Shown here: piece after piece, positions 21,664 through 30,611 of the stretch
How the letters are laid out: each line of letters opens with the position of its first letter
Position numbering within the stretch: the first letter of the stretch is position 1
Assembly: GCA_944336625.1 (NCBI GenBank)
Contig: CALVLF010000091.1
Coordinates: forward strand, 1-37,234
From: an uncultured Clostridia bacterium
Lineage (GTDB): Bacteria > Bacillota > Clostridia > Christensenellales > CAG-138
Direction: 5' to 3'
DNA: 37,234 nucleotides
Made by a program: the position numbers and the translations under genes
The notes under the pieces: generated by a model
What the model was told of the DNA's origin: nothing
The model's database searches: none
The model's input: only the letters and a program-made list of their open reading frames with translations

Positions 21664-23358
21664 TTATTTTTGCCGCCGTTTGGCTTTTTCCGCTTCACAG
21701 CGCAGTATGAGCTCCTTCGCATGTTCCAGAGCGGCCATGCTTTCCTGATTGCCGCTCATCATAGCTGCCACCTGAACACAGCGCTCCTCCATAGAAAGCT
21801 GCCGCACATAGGTATGGGTGGCGCCCCCTTCCTCGCGCTTTTCCACCAAATAGTGGGCATCCGCTAAGGCAGCAATCTGGGGGAGATGAGTCACGCACAG
21901 CACCTGATGGGAATCGGCAATGGTAACCATTTTTTCCCCTACCACCGCAGCAATGCGGCCGCTGATCCCCGTATCGATCTCATCGAATACCAGGGTGGGG
22001 ACGGCGTCCCCTTTTGCAAACATGGCCTTGAGAGCCAGCATGATCCGGCTCATCTCACCGCCGGAAGCCACCTTTTCCAAAGGCTTCAAAGGCTCCCCTG
22101 CATTGGCGCTGAGCAGGAACTCGGCCCGCTCAGCTCCCAAAGGGGAAATGCCGCTGGCAGGCTGAAGCAGGACGGAAAAATCCCCATGGGCAAATCCCAG
22201 ATCCATCAGTTCCTGGCGCATTCCCTTTTCCAGCGCCTCTGCGGCCTTTTTGCGGGCCTGGCTAAGCTTCGCCGCTTTCTTTTCGTATTCCGCCGCGATT
22301 TGCGCCCCTTCCTTCTCCAATGCTGCGCGCCGCTCCGCCGCCCCCTCCAGGTCGCTGAGCCGCTGGAATGCTTCCGCGTAATAGGCCATAATGGCATTGT
22401 AATCCGGGCCGTATTTCCGCTTCAGGCTGCCGTAAAGCGTTAACCTTTCCTCGATCTGATCGATCCTGTGGGGATCGTACTCAAAGCCATCCCGCATTTC
22501 CCGCAGGCTGTAACCTGCATCCTCCAGCCCATAGTAGAGCTCTTCCAGCCGGCTGGCCAGGGATGCATACGCCTCGGAAAGGCTGGAAATGCCCTGCATT
22601 TGCCGCAAGGCATCATGGAGGAGGGATAATGCCCCTCCGTCCCCGGAAAGGGCTTTGCTGCTGCCTTCCAGGGCGGCAAGGATCTGCTCTGCATTATGCA
22701 CCAGAGTGCGCTCCGCCAGGAGCTCTTCTTCCTCCCCCGAGCGCAGGCCTGCCTTATCAATTTCATCCAGCTGATAATGGAGAATATCGATTTCCCGCGC
22801 CCGTTCATCCTCCGAACCAAAGCCATCCAACAGGGCCTGTTGAATGGCTTTATATCTTTGGGCTGCCTGGGCCACTTCCCGCTTGCAGGCTTCCAGTTCC
22901 GGGCCGCCAAAGGCATCCAGGTAGTCCATATGCCTGGATTTTTCCAGAAGGGACTGGTGGGCATGCTGGCCATGAACATCCACCAGCCGCTCCGTGATCC
23001 CCTGGAGGACGGAAAGCGTAACGAGGGTTCCATTTACCCGGCAGATATTCTTGCCGGAAGCGGATAACTCCCGGGAGAGGAGCAGCTCCCCATCCTCACA
23101 TGGCAGCCCCTGGTCTTCCAGGCTGCTTAAAAGGGCAGGGTCGTTTTTTAAATCAAACACAGCCTCTACCCGGGCTTTGTTTTCCCCATGCTTAATCCGC
23201 TCCCGGCTGGCCCGCTCGCCCAGAACCAGGTTTACGGAATCGATTACGATGGATTTGCCCGCCCCCGTTTCGCCGGTCATCACATTGAAGCCGGGCGCAA
23301 AGGAAATATCCAGCTCTTCAATAAGCGCTACATTTTTTACAAAAAGCCGCTGCAGCAT
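21664..23358 (-). CDS. recN: DNA repair protein RecN
   Basis: A 564-residue SMC-like ATPase acting early in double-strand break repair. Walker A GETGAGKS is at residues 29-36. The Q-containing VDVHGQHAHQSLL, a long coiled-coil centre (about 160-370), the signature VASGGEMSRIMLALK and Walker B TLVFDEIDTGISG complete the ATPase heads. The length is standard. It begins 5 nt after argR. A strong terminator follows the stop by about 85 nt. The order argR-recN-spoIVB-spo0A is conserved in Firmicutes. Confidence 0.97.
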   Translation of the reverse strand: MLQRLFVKNVALIEELDISFAPGFNVMTGETGAGKSIVIDSVNLVLGERASRERIKHGENKARVEAVFDLKNDPALLSSLEDQGLPCEDGELLLSRELSASGKNICRVNGTLVTLSVLQGITERLVDVHGQHAHQSLLEKSRHMDYLDAFGGPELEACKREVAQAAQRYKAIQQALLDGFGSEDERAREIDILHYQLDEIDKAGLRSGEEEELLAERTLVHNAEQILAALEGSSKALSGDGGALSLLHDALRQMQGISSLSEAYASLASRLEELYYGLEDAGYSLREMRDGFEYDPHRIDQIEERLTLYGSLKRKYGPDYNAIMAYYAEAFQRLSDLEGAAERRAALEKEGAQIAAEYEKKAAKLSQARKKAAEALEKGMRQELMDLGFAHGDFSVLLQPASGISPLGAERAEFLLSANAGEPLKPLEKVASGGEMSRIMLALKAMFAKGDAVPTLVFDEIDTGISGRIAAVVGEKMVTIADSHQVLCVTHLPQIAALADAHYLVEKREEGGATHTYVRQLSMEERCVQVAAMMSGNQESMAALEHAKELILRCEAEKAKRRQK

Positions 23359-23363
23359 CTTTT

Positions 23364-23816
23364 CTATACCTTTAATAGCGTTTGAAAGCGCTCAATCAGC
23401 GCCTTGGCGTCTTCTCCCTCTTTTACGGCGATAAAGATGGTGTTGTCCCCCGCGATCGTACCGGAGATTTCATCCCAGCGCAGGGAATCGATGGCTTCCG
23501 TAGCGGCGCCGGCCGTTCCGGATATGGTTTTGACAATCACCAGATGGCCCGTGGCCGTCATAGATAGGACGGAATGGGCAAAAATGCTGATAAACCGGTC
23601 TTTCAGCCCCGCTTCCGCTTTATCCACCGTGGCATATTTATAATTTCCATCCTCGGAGAGTACCTTAATCAGACGCAGCTCCTTGATATCCCGAGAAACG
23701 GTGGCTTGGGTAACATGAACCCCCTGCTCTCGCAGCCGGGCGGCCAGGTCTTCCTGCGTATTCACATTGCAGCGGTCAATAATGTCCAGAATAAGGGCAT
23801 GGCGTGCCGATTTCAC
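23364..23816 (-). CDS. argR: Arginine repressor ArgR/AhrC
   Basis: A 150-residue regulator of arginine metabolism. The N-terminal winged helix (about 1-70) includes THVTQATVSRDIKELRLIKV-like residues (VHVTQATVSRDIKELRLIKV). The C-terminal hexamerisation and arginine-binding domain has the expected GTAGAATEAIDSL segment and the GTIAGDNTIFIAV strand pair. The start is GTG at 23816, behind GGGGAGG. It stands 29 nt after nadK and is cotranscribed with recN, as in many Firmicutes. No arginine biosynthesis gene is in the window. Confidence 0.95.
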   Translation of the reverse strand: MKSARHALILDIIDRCNVNTQEDLAARLREQGVHVTQATVSRDIKELRLIKVLSEDGNYKYATVDKAEAGLKDRFISIFAHSVLSMTATGHLVIVKTISGTAGAATEAIDSLRWDEISGTIAGDNTIFIAVKEGEDAKALIERFQTLLKV

Positions 23817-23845
23817 GTAGATTGGTCCTCCCCATGATTTTTATA

Positions 23846-24661
23846 TTATGTCAACTTCGTATGGATCAGTTCAAAAACGTTCCGCCGCGCAAACTGGATA
23901 AATTTAATGAAGCGTTGGCTTCTGGTGACTGTAATGGTATCCTGCTCATTAATATCCTGTGTATAAATTCCATCCACAGCCAGATAGCCATCGCTTTTCA
24001 TTTGCAGCAGAATGGTTTCTTCCGCCCTGGCGACGATGGGCCGGAAGCTCAGGGTATGGGGGCAGATCGGCGTAATGATGGAAACATCCAGCCCCGGCGC
24101 CACCACCGGCCCGCCAGCGGAAATGGAATAACCCGTGGCGCCATTGGGCGTACTGATGATAATTCCATCGCAAAAAACGCTGCCCGCATCCAAGCCGCCG
24201 ATATTCACGCGGATATTGGCCACGCCGGAAAAGCGCCGCTTATACAGCAGGGCTTCGTTGATGCAATCCCGGGGTTCTCCGCCGTTTATAGAGCAGGAGA
24301 GAAGCATGCGCTTATCTTCCATATAATCCCCGGCCTTGAGCCTGCGGAGGGCTTCCGGGATCTGGTTTGCACAGATGCCGCTCATAAATCCTACCCGGCC
24401 AAAGTCAACGCCCAATACCGGCACCTCTAAAGGCACAGCCAAAGCGGCGGCCCGCAGAATCGTACCATCGCCGCCCAAAGCCAAAATGGCCTCCGGCGGC
24501 ATATCCGCAAAAGTTGGGAAGGCTGAAAAGGCTGGCAATATCTGAAGTGAACCATCCACGGCGCAGGAGAAGGATACGATTTTTGCAGCTTCTATGATTT
24601 GCTGAACAGCGCGCAGCGCCTTAGGATTATTGGGGTTTGCAAAAATGCCGATATTCCGCAT
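23846..24661 (-). CDS. nadK: NAD kinase
   Basis: A 271-residue ATP-NAD kinase producing NADP. The GGDGT motif is at residues 63-67. CINEALLYKR supplies the conserved NE pair. IISTPNGATGYSISAGGP and HTLSFRPIV are family hallmarks. AGGTGG precedes the ATG. It follows tlyA by 91 nt, and that gap holds a near-consensus promoter, so nadK-argR-recN can be transcribed apart from the long upstream operon. Confidence 0.96.
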   Translation of the reverse strand: MRNIGIFANPNNPKALRAVQQIIEAAKIVSFSCAVDGSLQILPAFSAFPTFADMPPEAILALGGDGTILRAAALAVPLEVPVLGVDFGRVGFMSGICANQIPEALRRLKAGDYMEDKRMLLSCSINGGEPRDCINEALLYKRRFSGVANIRVNIGGLDAGSVFCDGIIISTPNGATGYSISAGGPVVAPGLDVSIITPICPHTLSFRPIVARAEETILLQMKSDGYLAVDGIYTQDINEQDTITVTRSQRFIKFIQFARRNVFELIHTKLT

Positions 24662-24690
24662 AAGACCACCTGAACGATCTTTGTTTATTC

Positions 24691-24719
24691 ATTATATGCG
24701 CATAAATCCTCTTTTTCAA
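24691..24719 (-). promoter_or_regulatory. Strong sigma-A promoter for nadK-argR-recN
   Basis: Minus-strand TTGAAA (24719-24714), a 17-nt spacer and a perfect TATAAT (24696-24691). The start near 24684 gives a leader of about 23 nt. Confidence 0.85.
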
Positions 24720-24752
24720 GGTATTTTTTTACCAGCCAAGCATGATTATGCA

Positions 24753-25565
24753 CTAATGCAGGGATTCATGTGCTTCATTTACAACATTCCTAATTTTTTC
24801 TTCGAAATTAATTTCTCTTTCCAGCCCGCCGCCCTCCTTCTCCAGCAGCAGCAGAAACTCAATATTCCCCTTAGGCCCGGTGACCGGCGAATAATCTATC
24901 CCGCCGATCCGGAATCCCGCCTCCTGGCCATAGCGCAGGCTATCCCGTAAAACGGCCATATGGACCTGCGGGTCCCGCACAACTCCGTTTTTCCCCACCT
25001 TTTCCCGGCCAGCCTCAAATTGGGGCTTCACCAGGCTGACCGCCTTCGCCCCCGGCCCCAGGCAGGCATAAAGGGCCGGCAGAATAAACCGGATGGAAAT
25101 AAAGCTCACATCCATGCCGGCAAAATCCAGGGGTTGGGAAAACCAGCCCGGCTCCATATTCCTGGCATTGCTCCGTTCCATCACCACAACCCTGGGGTCG
25201 TTCCTTAAGCGCCAATCCAGCTGGCCATAGCCTACATCGATGGCGTAGACTTGCCGCGCTCCATTCTGCAGCATGCAGTCCGTAAAGCCTCCTGTGGAAG
25301 CCCCTACATCCGCTGCGACGCAGCCTTCCAACTTCAGGCCAAAGCTGCGAATAGCCTTATCCAACTTGAGCCCGCCGCGGCTCACAAAAGGAATTGGATC
25401 CTCCCGTACCGTAAGGGCCTGCTCCGGTTCCAGGCACTGGCCTGCCTTTTCCACCCGCTGTTCGCCAGCGAATACCACCCCTGCCATGATGAGGGAGCGG
25501 GCCTTTTCTCTAGATTCCGCCAGGCCCAGCTCCACAAGCCGCAGATCCGCTCTAATACCTTTCAT
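24753..25565 (-). CDS. tlyA: TlyA-family rRNA methyltransferase (YqxC type)
   Basis: A 270-residue protein with an N-terminal S4 RNA-binding domain (about 4-62; RLVELGLAESREKARSLIMA) and an FtsJ-like SAM-dependent methyltransferase domain. Motif I is VAADVGASTGGFTDCML; later come GMDVSFISIRFILPAL and LVKPQFEAGR. TlyA proteins 2'-O-methylate 16S and/or 23S rRNA; the older hemolysin label is not supported by activity. The start is the ATG that overlaps the dxs stop as ATGA; upstream in-frame sequence is not homologous. The order dxs-tlyA-nadK-argR-recN is typical of Firmicutes. Confidence 0.94.
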   Translation of the reverse strand: MKGIRADLRLVELGLAESREKARSLIMAGVVFAGEQRVEKAGQCLEPEQALTVREDPIPFVSRGGLKLDKAIRSFGLKLEGCVAADVGASTGGFTDCMLQNGARQVYAIDVGYGQLDWRLRNDPRVVVMERSNARNMEPGWFSQPLDFAGMDVSFISIRFILPALYACLGPGAKAVSLVKPQFEAGREKVGKNGVVRDPQVHMAVLRDSLRYGQEAGFRIGGIDYSPVTGPKGNIEFLLLLEKEGGGLEREINFEEKIRNVVNEAHESLH

Positions 25566-27427
25566 CGGCCCTCCGCCTCCAGTTCTTCTTTCAGCAATTC
25601 TCGCAAGGTGTCCGCATCCATGCCGCAGCTTCTGAATTGCGCCTGGGCTGAGGCCTGGGCAACGGGAACATCGCCTACGCCAATCCGCAGGATCCGCACG
25701 CCCGTTCCCTGCAGGGCCTCGCACAGCCTGCTTCCCAGGCCCCCTGTTCTAAGCCCATCCTCCAGGCTCAGGACCGTACGGCAGGTTTCTGCCAAAGCGC
25801 CTACCATCTCCATATCCATAGGGCGTATACACCAAGCATTCACCAGGCCTGCATCCAGGCCGGAAAGGGCCTCCAGGCCAATCTGCACCATCTTTCCAGC
25901 GGCGACGATGGTCACCGGGCGCAGCGGCCGCAGAAGCTCCCACTTCCCCCGAAGGAGGGGGGCATTCCGCGGCCTGGACATAAGGCTTCCCCGGGGATAG
26001 CGCAGGGCAGCAGGCCGGCCCCCTGCCAGGGCCAGGGCCAACGCGGCAGAGAGCTCCTCCTGGCTGGAGGGCGCAAAGATATCCAGCCCCGGTATGGTTT
26101 GCAAATAGGCCAGATCATACACCCCCTGATGGGTTTCTCCATCCTCCCCAACCAGGCCCGCCCTATCTATGGCAAAAACCACGGGCAGCCCCTGTAGACC
26201 CACATCATGCAGAACCTGGTCGTAGGCCCGCTGCAAAAAGCTGGAATAGATGGCCACCACCGGCCGCAGCCCCTGGGCCGCCATCCCGGCGGCTAGGGTC
26301 ACCGCATGCTGCTCCGCAATGCCCACATCGAAAAACCGGCGCGGATAGCGGCAGGAAAATTCCTGCAGGCCCGTACCGTCCCGCATGGCCGCCGTAATGG
26401 CCACGATCCGGCTATCCGCCTCTGCCAATTTGCACAGGGTTGCCCCAAAAACGTCGGAATTCGTCCGGGTAGATCCAGCGCGGGCAGATCCCGTTTCCGG
26501 GTCGAAAGCACCAACGCCATGGAATTTATCCGGGCTGGATTCTGCGGGCAGATATCCCTTTCCCTTCTTTGTTACCGCATGGATCACTACAGGGCCGCGC
26601 AGCTCCCTAGCATTTTCCAGCACTCGAATCAGGGTATCCAGATCATGGCCGTCGATAGGGCCCAGATAGGTAAACCCCATTTCTTCAAAGAGGACATTGG
26701 GCAGCAGAAAGTACTTAACTCGCTCCTTAAAGCGAGATATAGAGCCATACAAGCCCCGGCCGATCCCCGGTATGTGCTCCAAAAAACGGATAGTGCTCCG
26801 CTTTATGTCGTTATACCGTTTGCTGGCCCGCACCTTGCTCAGGTGCAGGGCCATGGCACCCACGTTTTTCGCGATGGACATGCCGTTATCATTCAAAAGG
26901 ACAATCAACGGCAAGCCGCTCTGGCCGCCGTCATTCAGGGCTTCAAAGGCCAGGCCCCCCGTCAGGGCCCCGTCGCCAATCAGGGCCACGGCATGATGCT
27001 GGCAATCACCACAAAGGGCCATGGCCCGAAGCATACCCAGCGCAGCAGAGATGGACGTGCTTGCATGGCCCGTATTGAAAGCGTCATGGATGCTCTCTTC
27101 CCGTTTTGGAAAACCCGAAAGCCCCCCTTCCCTCCGAAGCGTAGGGAAAACCTCATCCCGGCCAGTGAGCAGCTTATGCACATAAGACTGGTGCCCTACG
27201 TCGAACACCAGCTTATCCGCCGGGCTGTCGAACACCCAGTCCAGGGCCATGGTCAGCTCCACCGCCCCCAGGTTTGAGGCCAGATGCCCCCCGTTTTTAG
27301 ATACCACATCCACCAGGCGGGCCCGAATCTCCTGGGCAAGGGGATATAGCTCCTCCCGCTTCAGCGCCTTATAGTCCTCCAGGGAATGGATACGGCGCAG
27401 AATGGGCGTTTCCCACTGCGATTCCAT
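25562..27427 (-). CDS. dxs: 1-deoxy-D-xylulose-5-phosphate synthase
   Basis: A 621-residue thiamine-diphosphate enzyme, the first step of the MEP isoprenoid pathway (pyruvate + glyceraldehyde 3-phosphate). VFDVGHQSYVHKLLTGR, the ThDP/Mg site GDGALTGG, LGPIDGHDLDTLI, the catalytic glutamate in GIAEQHAVTLAAG and GLVGEDGETHQG are all present. The ATG at 27427 shares one base with the ispA stop; an in-frame TTG one codon earlier is less likely. Its neighbour ispA uses the isoprenoid units made downstream, and the last pathway step (ispH) is also in this window. Confidence 0.97.
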   Translation of the reverse strand: MESQWETPILRRIHSLEDYKALKREELYPLAQEIRARLVDVVSKNGGHLASNLGAVELTMALDWVFDSPADKLVFDVGHQSYVHKLLTGRDEVFPTLRREGGLSGFPKREESIHDAFNTGHASTSISAALGMLRAMALCGDCQHHAVALIGDGALTGGLAFEALNDGGQSGLPLIVLLNDNGMSIAKNVGAMALHLSKVRASKRYNDIKRSTIRFLEHIPGIGRGLYGSISRFKERVKYFLLPNVLFEEMGFTYLGPIDGHDLDTLIRVLENARELRGPVVIHAVTKKGKGYLPAESSPDKFHGVGAFDPETGSARAGSTRTNSDVFGATLCKLAEADSRIVAITAAMRDGTGLQEFSCRYPRRFFDVGIAEQHAVTLAAGMAAQGLRPVVAIYSSFLQRAYDQVLHDVGLQGLPVVFAIDRAGLVGEDGETHQGVYDLAYLQTIPGLDIFAPSSQEELSAALALALAGGRPAALRYPRGSLMSRPRNAPLLRGKWELLRPLRPVTIVAAGKMVQIGLEALSGLDAGLVNAWCIRPMDMEMVGALAETCRTVLSLEDGLRTGGLGSRLCEALQGTGVRILRIGVGDVPVAQASAQAQFRSCGMDADTLRELLKEELEAEGR

Positions 27428-28314
27428 CAATGTTTACGCTCCAATGTATAATCCGTCAGTTCTTCCAGGAAGGCGGCTCGACTCTGGAAGATCTTCAGGG
27501 CGGCCTTTGCCTTTTCGGCCGTCTCCCGCGCCATGGTTTTGGAGGCCTCCAGCCCAAAAAGGTTTACATAGGTAAGCTTATTGGCATCTTTATCCTTGCC
27601 CAGGGTCTTCCCCATGCCTGCAAAGCTCCCCTCCACATCCAGAATATCGTCGGTAATCTGGAACAGCAGACCATATAAGGAACCAAACTCCCCAATCGCA
27701 TCCACCTGCTCCGCCCTCGCGCCGGCGATATAAGCACCCGAAAGGACCGCTGCCTTTATAATGGCTCCGGTTTTCCGGGCATGAGTATAACGCAGCCGCT
27801 CTGCGCCGCCGGATAGATCCCCTTCGGATTCCAGATCCACTGCCTGGCCGGCTACCATCCCGCAAACCCCGGCGCCGCCGGCAACAGCCTGAATGGCTTT
27901 CAGATAGCCAGGATTTCCACTATAGCGCCCTAGGGCTTCTAGCATGATCTCAAAGGCATAGGACAAAAGGCCATCCCCGGCCAGAATAGCCATCCCCTCT
28001 CCGTACACCTTATGATTGGAGGGTTTTCCCCGCCGGAAATCGTCATTATCCATGGCAGGCAGATCATCGTGTATGAGGGAATATGTATGGATCATCTCCA
28101 GAGCGCAGGCAACGGGCAGCGCAGCAGCCAGATCCCCTTCCAGCATTTCACAGCTTGCCAGGGTCAGGCAGGGGCGCAGCCGCTTCCCTCCGTTATGGAC
28201 GCTATAGGCCATAGCGGTAAGAAGGCGCTGGGGTATTTGAGGATTTTGCAGATATTTTTCCAGGGCGCTGGCCGTCATTTCCCGGTAACGGGCCCCATCT
28301 TCCCGGTAGCTCAC
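27427..28314 (-). CDS. ispA: Farnesyl diphosphate synthase, IspA type
   Basis: A 295-residue polyprenyl synthase. The first aspartate-rich motif is D83-D84-LPAMD89, the second D222-D223-ILD, with GGKRLRP at 42-48. Tyr78, five residues before the first motif, matches E. coli IspA (AYSLIHDDLPAMD) and indicates a C15 product. The start is GTG, overlapping the xseB stop as GTGA. The xseA-xseB-ispA-dxs order is widely conserved and couples precursor supply with the first MEP step. Confidence 0.95.
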   Translation of the reverse strand: MSYREDGARYREMTASALEKYLQNPQIPQRLLTAMAYSVHNGGKRLRPCLTLASCEMLEGDLAAALPVACALEMIHTYSLIHDDLPAMDNDDFRRGKPSNHKVYGEGMAILAGDGLLSYAFEIMLEALGRYSGNPGYLKAIQAVAGGAGVCGMVAGQAVDLESEGDLSGGAERLRYTHARKTGAIIKAAVLSGAYIAGARAEQVDAIGEFGSLYGLLFQITDDILDVEGSFAGMGKTLGKDKDANKLTYVNLFGLEASKTMARETAEKAKAALKIFQSRAAFLEELTDYTLERKH

Positions 28315-28538
28315 GCTTCTTCCACCTCCTCCACCTGCAGGGCGGCATCCACCTGCATCAGGCGGCCCTCATAAGCATCCAGCAGCTTTTTACAATAGGC
28401 GGTTAAGCTGGCCCCCTGCTCATAAAGCTTCACCATCTCATCCAGGGGCAGGCTGCCCGCCCCCAGCTTTTCCGCGATGGCATCCAGCTGCGCCTTCGCT
28501 TCTTCAAATGTGGGTTCTTTCTTCTTTGCTGCTGCCAT
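28311..28538 (-). CDS. xseB: Exodeoxyribonuclease VII small subunit
   Basis: A 75-residue XseB. The core reads EPTFEEAKAQLDAIAEKL, then LPLDEMVKLYEQGASL, the typical two-helix family pattern. The start at 28538 (MAAAKKK) is chosen because AGGAG lies about 10 nt upstream and the length then fits the family. It overlaps the end of xseA by 35 nt. The subunit binds the XseA tail to form the nuclease that degrades single-stranded DNA. Confidence 0.93.
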   Translation of the reverse strand: MAAAKKKEPTFEEAKAQLDAIAEKLGAGSLPLDEMVKLYEQGASLTAYCKKLLDAYEGRLMQVDAALQVEEVEEA

Positions 28539-29763
28539 ATTCGCCTGTCTCCTCCACTCGTTCAATCAGAATATCTGCCTGCCCATCCTGCAGGATCAGC
28601 TGGGCATGGGCGCCCTGGCGCAGATCCCGGGCGCTGCCCACATAGCCCTGGGGCAGTTTTACCATAGCATAGCCCCGCTGCAGCACCCGGCGGGGATTCA
28701 TTTCCTCCAGCCGGGCGCAAAGGCCCTCCAGGCTGCCGTAAGCCCCCAGAAGCTCTCCCTTGGCGCAGCCTTGCATGAATGTTTGCAGCCGCTCCACTTC
28801 CCCGCGCAGCAGGTCAATGCGGTGCTTAGGCAGGGAAAAGGCCCCGGATGCAGCCAGGGCATCCAACTCCTGCTTTAATCCCAGCAGCCGGTTGTGGGCG
28901 CTAGCGCGTATGGACTGCTCCGCTCCCAGTATTTCCCCCTTCAACCGGGCATATTCCGGCACGCAGAGCTCCGCCGCCGCGCTGGGGGTAGGCGCCCGCA
29001 GGTCCGCCACGAAGTCTGCAATAGAAAAGTCCGTTTCATGGCCTACCGCGCTCACCGTAGGGATTTTGCAGGCATAAATGGCCCGGGCCACGCATTCTTC
29101 ATTGAAGGCCCAAAGATCCTCCAGGCTGCCGCCCCCCCGGCCAATGATCAGCACATCCGCCCGGCCCAGCCGGTCCATATCCCGGATGCCCTGGGTGATC
29201 TCCTCCGCCGCCCCTTCCCCCTGGACCCGCACGGGGTAAAGGAGAATGTTCATCCTGGGGAACCTGCGCCGGGCGATATGGAGGATATCCTGAATCGCCG
29301 CCCCCGTGGGGGAGGTAATCACCCCCAGGCACCGGGGCAGCAGGGGCAGCTTTTGCTTATGCTCCTGGGCGAAAAGGCCTTCCGCTTCCAGCGCCTCCTT
29401 GCTCTCCAGAAAGCGGCGGTACAGATCTCCCCGGCCTTCCCGCTGCAGACGGGTAACATAGAACTGGTACTGGCCATCCTTCACATAAAGGGAAACGCTG
29501 CCAGAGACCGTTACCTGCTCCCCATCCTTGGGCAGGGCCGAGAGGGAAACCGCATTCTGCCGGAACATAACGCAGCGCACCAAGGCCCCTGCATCCTTGA
29601 TGGAAAAATAAAGATGGCCCGAGCTATGGCGTTTGAAGCCGCTCACTTCCCCCCGGACCTGCAGCCCCTGCAGGAGCACATCCCGGCGCAATAGGCCGTT
29701 TACATATTCATTGAGCTGGGTAACGCTCAATACATAGCCCGTATCCCTCCGCATTGCTATCAT
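28504..29763 (-). CDS. xseA: Exodeoxyribonuclease VII large subunit
   Basis: A 419-residue XseA. The N-terminal OB-fold starts at LSVTQLNEYVNGLL and contains GEVSGFKRHSSGHLYFSIKD. The catalytic domain shows ITSPTGAAIQDIL, IIGRGGGSLEDLWAFNEE and AVGHETDFSIADFVADLRAPTPSAAAE. A coiled-coil region leads to NPRRVLQRGYAMV. The ATG at 29763 overlaps the folD stop as ATGA; a second ATG three codons later (29754) is also possible. Longer upstream frame is not homologous. Confidence 0.94.
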   Translation of the reverse strand: MIAMRRDTGYVLSVTQLNEYVNGLLRRDVLLQGLQVRGEVSGFKRHSSGHLYFSIKDAGALVRCVMFRQNAVSLSALPKDGEQVTVSGSVSLYVKDGQYQFYVTRLQREGRGDLYRRFLESKEALEAEGLFAQEHKQKLPLLPRCLGVITSPTGAAIQDILHIARRRFPRMNILLYPVRVQGEGAAEEITQGIRDMDRLGRADVLIIGRGGGSLEDLWAFNEECVARAIYACKIPTVSAVGHETDFSIADFVADLRAPTPSAAAELCVPEYARLKGEILGAEQSIRASAHNRLLGLKQELDALAASGAFSLPKHRIDLLRGEVERLQTFMQGCAKGELLGAYGSLEGLCARLEEMNPRRVLQRGYAMVKLPQGYVGSARDLRQGAHAQLILQDGQADILIERVEETGEYGSSKEERTHI

Positions 29764-30611
29764 GCATTCCGGGAGGCTGCTTCCGCTGCCTCTACCGTAT
29801 TTTCCATGAGCATGGCGATAGTCATGGGGCCTACGCCCCCCGGAACGGGGGTAATATACGCAGCCTTTTCCAGAACGGGGGCATAATCCACATCCCCCTG
29901 CCATTTCCCTTCCAGCCGGACCTGGCCTACGTCAATCACTACAGCGCCGGGCTTAACCATATCCGCCGTGATCAGCTTGGCCCGGCCCACGGCGCTGATG
30001 AGGATATCCGCCTCCCGGGTGATGCTGCCAAGATCCTGGCTGCGGGAATGGCAGATGGTAACCGTAGCATCCTCCCGGAGCATGAGCAGGGCTACCGGCT
30101 TGCCAACGATATTGCTCCTGCCTACCACGACACACCGTTTCCCAGCGATTTCCACGCCGGTGCTTTTCACAAGGTGCACGATGCCCTTGGGGGTACAGGG
30201 CAGAAAGCCCGGCCGGCCCGTCAGCAGGGCGCCGGCATTATATAGATGAAAGCCATCCACGTCCTTTTCCGGCAGGATGCGCTCCAAAACACTGCCCGTA
30301 TCCAAATGCGCAGGCAGAGGCAGCTGCACCAGGATGCCATGAACGCCCGGATCCTGATTCAGTTCGTCAATCTTACTCAAAAGGGCATCCTGCGAAAGGC
30401 CAGCATCGAAGGTATATTGCCGGGCGTCGATACCCAGCTCCGCCGCTTTTTTCCCCTTGGAACGGACGTAGAGCTGCGAGGCGGGGTCTTCTCCCACCAG
30501 GATGACAGCCAGGGTGGGAACCACGCCTATATTCCGCAGGGCTTCTACCCGCGCCTTTATGCCCTTACAGGCCTCCTGAGCCAGGGCTTTTCCATCCAAT
30601 ATATTTCCCAT
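29760..30611 (-). CDS. folD: FolD: methylenetetrahydrofolate dehydrogenase / cyclohydrolase
   Basis: A 283-residue bifunctional enzyme interconverting 5,10-methylene- and 10-formyl-tetrahydrofolate with NADP. It shows YVRSKGKKAAELG (catalytic lysine), GILVQLPLPAHL, KDVDGFH, the PCTPKGI loop, the nucleotide-binding GRSNIVGKPVA and the C-terminal TPVPGGVGPMT. The length is standard. It directly follows the Kae1-like gene, whose end carries its GGAGG ribosome site. Confidence 0.97.
   Translation of the reverse strand: MGNILDGKALAQEACKGIKARVEALRNIGVVPTLAVILVGEDPASQLYVRSKGKKAAELGIDARQYTFDAGLSQDALLSKIDELNQDPGVHGILVQLPLPAHLDTGSVLERILPEKDVDGFHLYNAGALLTGRPGFLPCTPKGIVHLVKSTGVEIAGKRCVVVGRSNIVGKPVALLMLREDATVTICHSRSQDLGSITREADILISAVGRAKLITADMVKPGAVVIDVGQVRLEGKWQGDVDYAPVLEKAAYITPVPGGVGPMTIAMLMENTVEAAEAASRNA

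Noticed and set aside
27427-27430. TTG start for dxs at 27430
   Set aside because: The adjacent ATG at 27427 overlaps the ispA stop and is the more probable start; the difference is one residue.
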